From Piezodorus guildinii (taxonomy: Eukaryota; Arthropoda; Insecta; Hemiptera; Pentatomidae): a stretch of 64,000 nt of DNA. Made by a program: the position numbers and the translations under genes. Numbering within the stretch: the stretch's first letter is position 1; every line of letters starts with the position of its first letter. Under the pieces are notes generated by a model. That model saw only the letters and a program-made list of their open reading frames with translations, was not told the origin of the DNA and ran no database searches. Below, in pieces: positions 24,549 to 34,394 of the stretch. The stretch is taken from NCBI GenBank assembly GCA_023052935.1, contig CM041292.1, positions 94,843,169 through 94,907,168 on the forward strand. Direction: 5' to 3'.

Positions 24549-24940
24549 AGGGAACGGCGTGGTCTAGTGGATAGACCTACTATCCTACTGTTCTCTGGAT
24601 GGTGGGTTTGAATCCCACAGAATAATTTACTCTGTTTATTCAGCCGGGAGGCGACCCCAGGGTATGGCGGGTCCTGGGGCAAACCCAGCCTCTTTAAAGG
24701 GTACGCAATTGGGGAAAAAACTAGCGGCTGAGCGTGATCTTGGCCTAATCATCTCATTGCACGGTCGTTGGTCTGGAAACAGTCCAAATCTCTAACTTTT
24801 TTTTTTTTTTTTTACGTTAAACCCGAATATAAGATGATTTCAAAGCTGTAAATTATCAGATGTACTGAGCTCAAAGCCCTTCATGGGTTGTAGAGGTACA
24901 GGTTATTTTATTTATTATTTTTTATTTTTTTTTTTTTTTT
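24549..24940 (+). mobile_element. tRNA-derived SINE family 1 with an internal insert
   Basis: The head GGCGTGGTCTAGTGGATAGA and a weaker B box GGGTTTGAATCCCAC are followed by the family body (GCCGGGAGGCGACCCCAGGG, GCGGCTGAGCGTGATCTTGG). Relative to the copy at 17361 the body is interrupted at 24797-24861 by a poly-T run plus ACGTTAAACCCGAATATAAG and onward. It resumes with ATGTACTGAGCTCAAAGCCC and TTCATGGGTTGTAGAGGTAC. Confidence 0.8.
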
Positions 24941-24990
24941 ACTTTTTCCTTTGAAATCATCTTCTATTCAAGTTTAACGTAAAAAAAAAA
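24797..24990. repeat. Inverted repeat around the SINE tail
   Basis: The insert inside the SINE (T-run, ACGTTAAACCCGAATATAAG, ATGATTTCAAAG) is repeated in reverse complement at 24951-24985 (CTTTGAAATCATCTTCTATT, CAAGTTTAACGT, A-run). The arms are about 40 bp plus the homopolymer and enclose about 90 bp of SINE tail. It could be the ends of a small element or a local inverted duplication. Confidence 0.6.
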
Positions 24991-25019
24991 ATAATAATAA
25001 TTGAGACTATTATTTTAAC

Positions 25020-25480
25020 CTGACTTATTTACTTGAGCGACAAATTCTATAAACCGTAAAATATTCGTAACTGAATTTCTGACATGAGAACTGCCGCCAA
25101 AATATTAATTCAAGCAACATCCACAGAGATAGAGTGTGCGAAAAAGCTCAACCACTGAAAAAAATGTAAGCAAAAATTAATTTTTTCTATTTAAAACAAT
25201 ATAGCTCCTAAACATTATTTTCTAGGAACAAATGTTATGTACAGAAATAACTAAGAGCTATAACAACAGAGCTTTTTTGACAGAGCGTGTCAATATAGCC
25301 CCAACACTTAATTAATGTGGCAAACATGACGTTTAGATCCCAAATGGTAGGTCAAAAATATTCTCCACTGAATGTGCGAAACAGGAACTTTCGTCAAAAT
25401 TTCAATCTGACCACTAAAAGATCTAGAGTATCAAACTGATGGGGAAACAATGAAAGTTACAGACACCCAGTTAAAAAACA
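25020..25480. repeat. Family E degenerate repeat, units 1-2
   Basis: AAAATATTCGTAACTGAATT near 25060 and AAAATATTCTCCACTGAATG near 25358 belong to the same degenerate motif as two units at 28365 and 28550. The first is followed by TGAGAACTGCCGCC as in the later copy. No coding frame. Confidence 0.4.
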
Positions 25481-26105
25481 TATAATTTTAAATAAAAAAA
25501 AGAAGAAGAAAAAAGTGGGACTAATCAAAACTTATAACTCTATACTGGCTTGACTAAAATTAATCTATAACTGTAAATGGGTTTTTGAGAAAAAAAAATC
25601 AACATGAAATTAGTGTTGGTATCGTCGAAAAAATTACCACAATTAAAAGGCATAAAAGTTGACAGAATAACAGTAGAAGGAGTAGTAACTCAATTTTACA
25701 ACCGTTTAAGGCAAAATATGAGGCAAGAGTTAATTGTAATAAATAGGTAGTAATGAGTGAGCAGAACATTGTTGGGTCGATTACAACGGCAGTATAGGAC
25801 GTTTTTTTCCAGCTGATGAAGAAGACATCTGCCGGCGGGCGCCAAGCCAACAACCGTGTCTAAATCGGCCAATGATGTCCTCATCAAGGGTGCCTTACTG
25901 ATCCTGATAACCATCTCCACTCTCTTATCTTAGTTTGCCTCTCAGCGCTGATTGGGGGCCGGTGGCGTGCCATCAGTCTAGGAGAATACGTTCGATTCGG
26001 GAAGTGTAACTTAATTCGAGAGTGAGCATGGCACTTTTAATATACGATTTTCAGTTGTCAATAATATATTATTACATACGTTACAGGCCTTTTATCAGAC
26101 TACGC
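25481..26105. other. Stretch without recognised feature
   Basis: A GC-richer part at about 25800-26030 (CTGCCGGCGGGCGCCAAGCC, TTGGGGGCCGGTGGCGTGCC) might be a decayed repeat or regulatory island. The overlapping minus-strand frames lack recognisable motifs. Confidence 0.25.
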
Positions 26106-26116
26106 GAAACAATTAT

Positions 26117-26480
26117 GACTACATGTTCTTCCAGTACTCCTTCATTCGTTCACTGAAGGCTCTCTTCCTTTCAGTTTACTTTGGTCTTTAGGCTTTAGGT
26201 GCTGAATTCTCTGACATCACTTCCCACTTGTACACTTTTTATCTGTAGACGTCTTTGTCCATTACGTCCGCTGAATCAATCTGAGCTCTTTCCAGATCAA
26301 TTTTGACTTATGTAATCCAGGGTGTAGTGGTCTTGAGTCTCTGGATGGAGGATTCTCTTGGTGAGTCTAGTCTGTGGGAGTCTGCTGATGTGTCCATAAA
26401 AGTTTAGCCGCCTCTTTCTAATGTCCGCCGCAATATTAGAAAATTTCTCTGTGGTGGACCTGGAGTGAAGCCTATATCCT
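26117..26480 (-). pseudogene. Non-LTR reverse transcriptase C-terminal tail
   Basis: The minus strand reads KRRLNFYGHISRLPQTRLTK (compare the usual RRLxxxGHxxRMPxxRLxxK stretch), then VKIDLERAQIDSADVMDKDV, KVYKWEVMSENSAPKAK and RKRAFSERMKEYWKNM before TAG at about 26117. Such SERMKEYW endings are typical of a widespread insect non-LTR lineage. One in-frame stop and a frameshift lie inside. Only the C-terminus is present. Confidence 0.8.
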
Positions 26481-26719
26481 TCGTCCCTGTCAATATTATA
26501 ATTTATAATTAATTATATGAGGAACTGTAAATGTGGAAAAATCAAAAGTTGTTGGATCTCATAAACTTCTAGACCGTAGCATCTTAAGTCCCTTTACAGG
26601 AGCGGAGAAAAGTATGAATACTCTAAAGACTATACTAACTTGTGATTACCCTTCGTCAGTAATATTTATCAATGCATCCGAGCATTTAATTCAAAAGTCG
26701 AATTCTCCAAACAGAGAGA

Positions 26720-27055
26720 CCAATTTTGTAGGAGCATAAAGTTATTTTGTTTCGTAAGAGATGTCAGTAAAGGATCATCATGTGATATTAAAATAGCAGT
26801 ATCGTCCGCGCAGGTAGAAGTCAATGTGTTGAACTATGTTGGTATGTGTATATACAATGTATGGGAGAGGGGCAAGTAGCGATCCTTGCGGCACACCTGC
26901 CAAGACTGGACGGATTGAAGAAATTTCGGAGTTCTGTCGAACAGAAAAAAAATCTTTCTAAAAGGAAAGATTGAATAATTAGTTTAAATAAATAATTTTT
27001 TTCTAGTGCTCCAGAAATGTAGTCAGTAAATCAATGTGATTAGTTTATCGTTGTC
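26720..27055 (-). pseudogene. Jockey-type reverse transcriptase palm fragment
   Basis: The minus strand reads VLAGVPQGSLLAPLPYIVYT and then sequence equivalent to FADDTAILISHDDP with an indel. Upstream, CTAGTGCTCCAGAAATGTAG and TCAATGTGATT match the ISNALES-to-HRLVDY region of LINE family 2 at 57270-57305. It is closer to family 2 than to family 1. Confidence 0.75.
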
Positions 27056-27129
27056 AACAATATGTTATATAATTCAAAAATGTACAAAGGTTACAATGCT
27101 GTTCCATCGCTTCAAAAAGAGGATTGAGT

Positions 27130-27600
27130 TTGCAAGATTGCTAAAAATGAAGTGTTGGGTAAGTAAGAGGATTTGATGGGAGCCGACAGAGGAGTTGTGA
27201 AGGGCAAGCTAAGGGGCAGAGGAACAAAGAGCTATGTAAATATTAACTAAGACAGTGGCCGCTTCATTAGTAAGCCCGCCCGTGTAATGAAAGGCAGGGG
27301 GGTTATTTATCTCTTCTGCCCCCGCTCCAAACAATACTCATTTAGAATTGTTAATACGGCGCCTCATAGCATCCCATTCTGTGACAATTACATAGCCATT
27401 GTAGTGTTGGCCGGACCAGTAAATAATTGGCTACAGGGAGCATCCCTAATGATGGCTCGCATTGTGTGTCCTCAGGAGTGCCGTGTTCTCTCCGGGAGCA
27501 CCCTGATAGTGCCCCCGCGCTCGCATTTGCATTCCCCGCCGTTTCCGCCTTTCGGACCTACCCATAAAATAAAATTTAGAATCCACGTAATAGCGAGAAA
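27130..27600. promoter_or_regulatory. GC-richer island with octamer/CATTCC motif
   Basis: Contains GCATTTGCATTCCCCGCC at 27523-27540, nearly identical to 11842-11859 and lying at the same end of a GC-rich block preceded by CTCCGGG. ATTTGCAT is a consensus POU octamer and CATTCC fits a TEAD site. The frame at 27287-27664 is open on the plus strand but Met-to-stop without splice sites or a recognisable domain. I favour a regulatory element; an unrecognised exon is possible. Confidence 0.3.
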
Positions 27601-27814
27601 AATATACAAAACAGGTCAATGTTCAACTTTCTTCAGATGGACGATTCTTCTAAGAATCTATTAACCAAAAATTATTCATATGTCATGGTGATAGTGATAA
27701 GTAAGTTATTGCACGATGTTCTTGTTCTTAGAACAATGAACACCAATCTCCCCATCTCACTAATCTTAAATAAATAAGGAGACGAGTACATACACGAGAT
27801 TTAAACATATCAAT

Positions 27815-28100
27815 TTTTAATTTCTTTATATTTACAACTGTGTTATATACATCAAGTAAATGTGATGAACATAGTAAACTGACATGAAATGCATGTAGAG
27901 ACGCTACCCAGCGGCAGCACTCTAAAATATTCTTAACCAGAAGGTCTGAGGGCCAGCCTTCTTTTCAGAGACCTCGGAGAATTATCAGGAATCGAAGAGG
28001 ATGATGGGATAGAAACTAGTGGGTTAGAGCCCCATAGCTCTACTCCGTAAGTCCTTATCGGCCTTATGATGGTCATATAAATAAGTCTTTTGTAACATTT
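27815..28100 (-). mobile_element. LINE family 1, 3' fragment with internal deletion
   Basis: Minus-strand pieces include LKCYKRLIYMTIIRPIRTYG and VELWGSNPLVSIPSSSSIPD, NSPRSLKRRLAL, and the 3' UTR TTTACAACTGTGTTATATAC (plus). GVELWGS runs directly into NPLVSIPSSSSIPD, so about 70 residues were lost. 5'-truncated as well. Confidence 0.8.
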
Positions 28101-28199
28101 CAATTTAAAAAATAAATAAATAAATTTCTGACTAGGAAAAACAATTGAGCACGGATATGCAAATCTATAACCTACTGATTTTCCCAGACAGAGAGAAAT

Positions 28200-28640
28200 T
28201 GAGCTTGCGAATGGACCGCCGGTTTGATGATTAATTGAAATAAATAAAGTTGACAGAAAAAAAAAATGTTTCAAAAGTGAGTTTTTTCATTTAAACCTGC
28301 TACATCTGCTTACATTTACATCTGCTAAACTGAAGTTCCAAGTGACCAAGAAATGTTCTATACCAAATAATATTCTCCATTGAATTTCTGATAAAGAGAC
28401 TGTGTAGACTGTAACACCAAAAGAATGCGTGCTGCATTTTTGAGGGTGAAAAATGTTACAAAAAAAAAACCTGATTTTATTTTATTGAAGCCAAAATAAT
28501 AACTCTTAAAGGATAGGTCTTAGCGAAAAATGTTATATAACAAAAATATTCTCCACTGAATTTCTGAATAGGAAACTACCGCCGATCTGAGCAACACCAA
28601 TAGAGCACCAGCCAAAAGACATATCCATGTAAGAATTATT
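28200..28640. repeat. Family E degenerate repeat, units 3-4
   Basis: Two units about 183 bp apart: AATATTCTCCATTGAATTTC, GATAAAGAGACT near 28370 and AATATTCTCCACTGAATTTC, GAATAGGAAACTACCGCCG near 28550. Each follows a GAAATGTT / AAAATGTT word. Units also occur at 25020-25480. Non-coding; it may be part of an unrecognised element. Confidence 0.45.
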
Positions 28641-28954
28641 ATATTGATTTTTGATTATATTATCTTAATCTAAATTGTCGTAGCAATGGATATCTATAGC
28701 ACGAAGCATTCGTTTACACTGTCTTCTTTTCACATAAAATGACTAGCTTAATTTATAACCTCCAATAGTACATATTTTTGTAAACTTCCTCTGAAACGAA
28801 CTAAACCGGGTATAATTGCGCTCATTTAAAATAAATAAATAATTCATTTTAAACCACTTCTTCATTTTTTCAAAGGATTAAAAGGTGTCTAATTTATTAA
28901 TCTATAATGTTTAACATCTTAATTTAGAAAAAAAAAACGCTGAAAACTATTAAA

Positions 28955-29505
28955 CTACCTATGCCGATGACACTTGCGTGTTATAGGTTAATAACGATCC
29001 TACAATTGCCTCACAAACTCTCCAATCCCACATCTGAGACCTTGAGGTATGGTGTCAGAATTGGAGAATTAAAATAAGTCCCAACAAATTACCTTTACCC
29101 TTCTTCGAAAACCTACGGAGATTACTAAACCATCAAACTCTTCCCGTATCCAATCCAAAATCCTTCGCACCTTACTTTGTCACGAATGAAATCACCCACA
29201 ATGACCTTATTGTTCTATATGTTGCTGATTTGGCCCGTACCAGGTATCAAACCTTCCATGAAAAACTCCACTCCCACTCTAATCCATTAGTTTCAATTCT
29301 TGCTTCCTCTGCAATTCCTGATAATCCTCCGAGGCGTCTGAAAAGAAGATGGCCTCGAGACCTTCTTAGACTCACTAACAAAGAGTGCTACCAATGGACA
29401 GTTTCTCTTCATGTTTATTTCAAGTGTTATAACATTTCAGCGAATTTACTTGATGTATTTTTTTGTACAGTTGTAAATTTCAATAAAAATATATTTAAAA
29501 AAAAA
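28955..29505 (+). mobile_element. LINE family 1 with internal deletions
   Basis: It starts at YADDTC (TATGCCGATGACACTTGCGT), passes LQSHI and WCQNWRIKIS, jumps over most of the thumb, and continues with APYFVTNEITHNDL, VADLARTRYQTFHEKL, NPLVSILASSAIPDNPPRRL, KRRWPRDLLRL and a 3' UTR with ACAGTTGTAAATTTCAATAA and an A-run at 29498. The 3' end abuts a family C repeat. Confidence 0.85.
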
Positions 29506-30205
29506 TTATTACACAATGGTTTATGATTTCCAAATAAGAATATTAGGGAATAACTGTTTATGTAGCTGTTTATAGGCAAAGGAATTATATGAAAAGGAAT
29601 AAATGATTCAAAGGAAAATAGCATATCACCACTGCTACCTTCAAACCGCTCAATATTTCTGCAAGTTCTTAACCAATTTTAATGATTCTTTTTTTCATTT
29701 TGTAGGAAATTTATAACTAAGGGGAGCCCATGTCTGAGTGGCTAGCGCGCTAATGTCGCACGTTAAAGATTGTGAGTTCGAATCTCAATCCCGGCGGGAG
29801 TTTTATAAGCATATAATTAAATGGGGATTCACTCGCAGATTCTCCCCCGGGTATCTGAGAACCGTCAGCCTGCTGTTGGCCACTCACAAACAATAGGCGT
29901 AGGGAGTGATGACTTTAACCTATAAAATTTCATCTAGAAACGTGGTGACTATATTCTCCAAGGAGATTACACCACGCGGCGAAAGGCCTACATGGCAGAA
30001 AGAGAACAAGAAGAGAAAATTTAATTCTGCATGAAATAAAATGAATAGCAAAACATTTTTGGTATTAATTTATTTATTTATTTATTAGGATAAACGATTT
30101 TTTTTCGTTATTCAGGTTCTAAGCATCTTGAAAAGTAATCTCTCAAAATTTAAAGGGGCGTCATTTTTTTTTTTTTTTTGGTTGTAATTGAAAATAATAA
30201 ACCAA
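29506..30205. repeat. Family C TIR repeat, split by a SINE
   Basis: Starts ATTATTACACAATGGTTTAT and ends TTGGTTGTAATTGAAAATAA, TAAACCA, with the family interior CAAAGGAAAATAGCATATCA. SINE family 2 interrupts it at about 29719-30015. An ATTT microsatellite lies at 30066-30088. Confidence 0.55.
29719..30015 (+). mobile_element. tRNA-derived SINE family 2
   Basis: The head resembles a class II tRNA: GCCCATGTCTGAGTGGCTAG, then a B box TGAGTTCGAATCTCA. The body has TTCTCCCCCGGGTATCTGAG, GTTGGCCACTCACAAACAAT and AGGCGTAGGGAGTGATGACT. The last stretch is shared with 60432-60695. AAATTTATAACT before and AAATTTAATTCT after the element may be the remains of a target duplication. It is distinct from SINE family 1 in head and body. 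Confidence 0.72.
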
Positions 30206-31557
30206 AATCAATCTATATAATAATAAAAGTCTTAATAATGAACACTCCTTTTCCTATCACAACTGGGAGGACAGGACTGGCTCCGAGTTCCCTTGGCTGA
30301 ATGAAAATATTTCAATCAAGTCCACTTTTTCTAGTTTGATTTATTGCTTTTTTCTTTTGTTCTTAGTGAAAAAAATTATAATTGAAGTCTCAAATTACTA
30401 TCATTATTGACCTTCATTAGACGTTGAAGCAATGATTATTTTTAAAATATGTTTTTAAGGTAATAAAGTAGAATAGAGCACAATAAAAAAAAAAAAAAAC
30501 ACAGGCAATGTACACTCATGATTTTCAGTGTTCATAAGAACTACAAACAATCGTAGAATTCTGCAGAATACGATCAAAAAAGAGCCGAATTCAATAAGCC
30601 GATAGCTAACAATCATTGACATCATCACATGGTATAAAAGGAATAAAGAAATCAGTATAATTGCATTCCTATACAATAGCAGTTATAACACGAATGTTCA
30701 CAAGATTATAAAGTAAAAACTTCGAATCAAATCGAACGTTTATAAGCGATGTTTATTTCTGTAATAAATCTTGAATTACTGGGCATAGCTTTCAAATAGC
30801 CGATAGCTTTAAAAAAATCACTTCTCTGTCTAAAGATCACAAATTACAAAGCAATCGTCGATTGTTCTCTATCTTTATCATCAGCAACACCGCTCGAAAC
30901 TTAGCCCCAGTATCTTGAAGCAATTAATGAAAAACTCTGTTTCAAGTTTTTGCTTTATTATTAATTAGGTGGTATTAACTAATTTTCCTGAACCAGCGGC
31001 ATACCGAAAACAGTGGGTGGTTTCAAAGGAAACGTATCCTCTATAAATACTTAGGTATATTGCCAAAAGCGTATAATCCAAATACCGAATAAAAACAATT
31101 TTCTTTTGAGAGTAATAATCAATGAACAACGATTCAATTCCCTAATTTAACTAACCACCCCACAAAAATATATCGACATCATTGCAATGAGCCAGGTTTT
31201 AGTGAAGACTAATGGGTCCCCTCCCTGCTCCGCACGGGTGAAATTAGAATGAGGTGTCATTTATCTTTTAAAAATATCTGTCAGATTTAGAGTTTATCGA
31301 AACGAAAAGGACAATTAGCAAGAAAATATGTTTATTGTATAACGTATATTCATTATTATATTCATTCATTAGCAGAAATGAAAATTTTCATAAGTTAGTT
31401 ATTTTAAAGTAAAACAAACATAACAGGAAATTTATTTATACCATGTAAAGAAAATTTGATATTTACGTATGTATTTAAAAACTATAGAAATAACAAGGTT
31501 ATTATCCTATTTGATTTATAACTATTTTATAATTCTAATGAACTGTCCTTTTTTCAA
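30206..31557. other. AT-rich stretch; repeat F and a Helitron-like start
   Basis: At 30212 TCTATATAATAATAAAAGTC follows an A, which resembles Helitron 5' ends, but no matching 3' hairpin plus CTRR was found. At 30979-31045 a sequence with GAACCAGCGGCATACCGAAA, ACAGTGGGTGGTTTCAAAGG has an inverted counterpart at 34930-34995. No gene recognised. Confidence 0.3.
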
Positions 31558-32520
31558 AATTTATTTATTCTAATTTGCAACTATATAGTAGAGTACAACG
31601 AGTAAAGAGTAAGGTATAAAAAGGTATGAAACACATGTAGAGAAGAGTCCCAATGTCTCCCAATGGTCTCGGGGCCATCTCCTTTTCAGACGACTTGTAG
31701 GATTATCAGGAATTGAAGAGGAAGAAAGGATTGACACTGGAGGATTAGAGAGGGAATAGAGTTTTTCATGAAAGGAATGAAATCTGTACCGGGCCAAATC
31801 AGCAACATACAGAACATTAAGGTCTTCATGGATGAGATTATTCGTGACAAAGTAAGGAGCATTGAGGTTTTTTACGAAGGCTTTTGGATTGTAGGGATTG
31901 GATACGGAAAAAATTCGATGGTTTAGTAGAGCCCCAAAGCTTTACTCCGTAAGTCCATATCGGCCTTATGATAGTCATGCACATGAGTCTTTTGTGGTTA
32001 AATGTAACATAAGAACTTTTGTCGAGTAAGTTTTGAATCAGTCGAAAACGATGTGAAGTTTCTTGTCGTTTCAGTCTTGTATGAGGGTTCCAAGTAAGAC
32101 GTTTGTCAAGGTGCAGTCCTAGATATCGGATCTGTTCAACCGGGACAAGAGGAGTGTTCTTGAAGGAGACAGTAGGGCAGGATGTCATAGGTTTACGAGG
32201 AAGGGTAAAGGTCAATTAGTGGGATATGTAGGCATTTATTTTAAATCTCCAGTTCTGACACCATACCTCATGGTCTGTGATGTGAAATTGGAGAGTTTGA
32301 GAGGCAATAGTTGGATCAGTATTGACTGATAACACACAAGTGTCATCAGCATAGGTAGAAAGAAAAGTGTTAGGATGGGATGGGATATCAGCTGTATATA
32401 AACTACAAAAAGAATAGGTCCTAGGATACTGCCTTGACGAACACCAGTAAACTGACTAAAAATGGATGAATAGGAATTATTATGATTTACTTTTAAGGAT
32501 CTGACAATGAGGTATGACTG
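31558..32520 (-). mobile_element. LINE family 1, longest family 1 copy
   Basis: The minus strand carries PLYS-type palm sequence near 32440, YADDTC near 32345, LQFHIT and CQNWRFKIN, TLPRKPMTSCPTVSFKNTPL, IRYLGLHLDKRLTWNPHT, LKRQETSHRFRLIQNLLD, MTIIRPIWTYGVKLWGSTKP and the C-terminal MARYRFHSFHEKLYSLSNPP, SSSIPDNPTSRLKRRWPRD. The 3' UTR with TTTGCAACTATATAGTAGAG (plus) closes it near 31570. Frameshifted, without endonuclease or ORF1. Confidence 0.88.
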
Positions 32521-32982
32521 AAATAATTAACTATTTAAATTACATTTTAAATGTTAAATTAAGTTTCCATAGGATTTTCATTTCGTTTACAGTGAAACAT
32601 CTGTTTTCATGTAATAGTATTAAATTTGAAACTTACCATTTATGTTAAGAACTTAGTTATAATTAGGTATGTAATATTTTTTCTATAATCTTGCGTGATA
32701 AATGGAATAATATAACTTGCACGATCGGGTAGGACGGTGTTAACCTCTTTCTTAACAATAAAATCATAAGTTCATAAGTTTAAGGGCTTACAACATTTTT
32801 ATATAAACTTGTGCGATTTATTTTATTACAAATTAACTTTTCTAAGATCCTGCGTACTCCAACGGTTTATTATACGCCTATGTTATTACTTATATTTCAG
32901 GAATAATTTTTTGATTACTTGATTACAGGAAATTTATTTTTCCTTTTTAAAGAAAACCTAAATTGTAATGTATTTAACTAAT
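32521..32982. other. AT-rich stretch without recognised feature
   Basis: No frame, repeat or splice-bounded block recognised between the LINE and the foldback element. Confidence 0.3.
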
Positions 32983-34394
32983 ATAGCTTTTTTCAGTCAA
33001 ATTCATAATTTTTTCAGTCAAATTCATAATTTTTTCAATCGAATTCATAATTTTTTCAGTCAAATTCATAATTTTTTCAGTCAAATTCATAATTTTTTCA
33101 GTCAAATTCATAATTTTTTCAATCAAATTCATAATTTTTTCAGTCAATTTCATAATTTCTTGTACCCATATTATACAGTTAATTGAATGAGGTTTTGCAA
33201 TCATGAATTTGACATTTTTATTAAATCTTGTTCTTGTTACTCATTTAACGTCACTTTATGTTACTGTGCTTAATCCGACGGTGCCGCGGGAGTCTTGAGA
33301 TTTGCCTATCCAGGTTTACTTAAGGTAAGGATCTTTCACGAGTTACACTTTTTAAATCTTTTAAGAGTCACTTGAGGAGCACAAATATAGGGCGATCTGC
33401 TGGTTTTGGACTTGCGACCTTAAGCATATATGGCTGTTATGCTAGCCACTACTCCACAGGTGACCCTCAATGTTCCAAAAATCCACAGGTGTTTGTACAT
33501 GCCGGTTTTGATCACGTGACCTTGGTCATATCTATATTTAACACCTTGCTGAATGCATCCAGGGTCACCTGTGGAGTAGTGGCTAGCATAACAGGCCCCT
33601 TTTAAAGGACGAAATAACCAAGGATTTTTAATCCCTAAAAGCAAATATAGAGGCCAGTTATGCTAGCCACTACTCCACAGGTGACCCTGGATGCATTCAG
33701 CAAGGTGTTAAATATAGATATGACCAAGGTCACGTGTTCAAAACCGGCATGTTCAAACACCTGTGGATTTTTGGAACACTGAGGGTCACCTGTGGAGTAG
33801 TGGCTAGCACAACAGCCTTATATGCTTAAGGTCGCAAGTCCAAAACCAGCAGATCGCCCTATATTTGTGCTCCTCAACTGAACCTTAAAAGATTTAAAAA
33901 GTGTTACTCGTGAAAGATCCTTATCTTAAGTAAACCTGGATAGGCAAAACTTAAGACTCCCGCTGCACCGTCAGATTAAGCACAGTAACATAAAGTAACG
34001 TTTAATGGATAAACAAGAACAAGATTTAATAAAAATGTTAAGTTCTTGATTGCAAAACCTCATTCAATTAACTGTATAATATGGGTACAAGAAATTATGA
34101 AATTGACTGAAAAAATTATGAATTTGATTGAAAAAATTATGAATTTGACTGAAAAAATTATGAATTTGACTGAAAAAATTATGAATTTGACTGAAAAAAT
34201 TATGAATTTGATTGAAAAAATTATGAATTTGACTGAAAAAATTATGAATTTGACTGAAAAAATTATGAATTTGACTGAAAAAATTATGAATTCGATTGAA
34301 AAAATTATGAATTTGACTGAAAAAATTATGAATTCGATTGAAAAAATTATGAATTTGACTGAAAAAATTATGAATTTGACTGAAAAAAGCTATA
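32983..34394. mobile_element. Foldback element with 21-bp subrepeats in its arms
   Basis: The whole 1.4-kb segment is an inverted repeat centred near 33630. The outer ends TATAGCTTTTTTCAGTC and GACTGAAAAAAGCTATA mirror each other. Each arm starts with a tandem array of a 21-bp unit (CAGTCAAATTCATAATTTTT plus T), 8 units on the left (32996-33165) and 14 on the right (34097-34388). The arms continue with matching single-copy sequence (GAATGAGGTTTTGCAATCAT; AAGTAAACCTGGATAGGC; TGCTGGTTTTGGACTTGC). Near the centre a second inverted motif, GGTCACCTGTGGAGTAGTGG, CTAGC, occurs four times, alternating in orientation. The long frames over the arrays (MNLTEKI repeats) are artefacts. The organisation resembles Drosophila FB elements; no sequence homology is claimed. 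Confidence 0.85.

Noticed and set aside
27287..27664. 125-codon plus-strand frame in a GC-rich island
   Set aside because: No domain, no splice context and no continuation. The frame's length is explained by local GC content. It is treated as a non-coding island.
29719..29795. tRNA-Ser/Leu gene suggested by GAGTGGCTAG and GTTCGAATC
   Set aside because: Acceptor stem ends do not pair well, and the SINE family 2 body follows, shared with 60432.
33370..33810. Palindromic CACCTGTGGAGTAGTGG words as a possible operator or recombination site
   Set aside because: They are internal to the foldback element and repeat with its arms, so mobile-element structure explains them.
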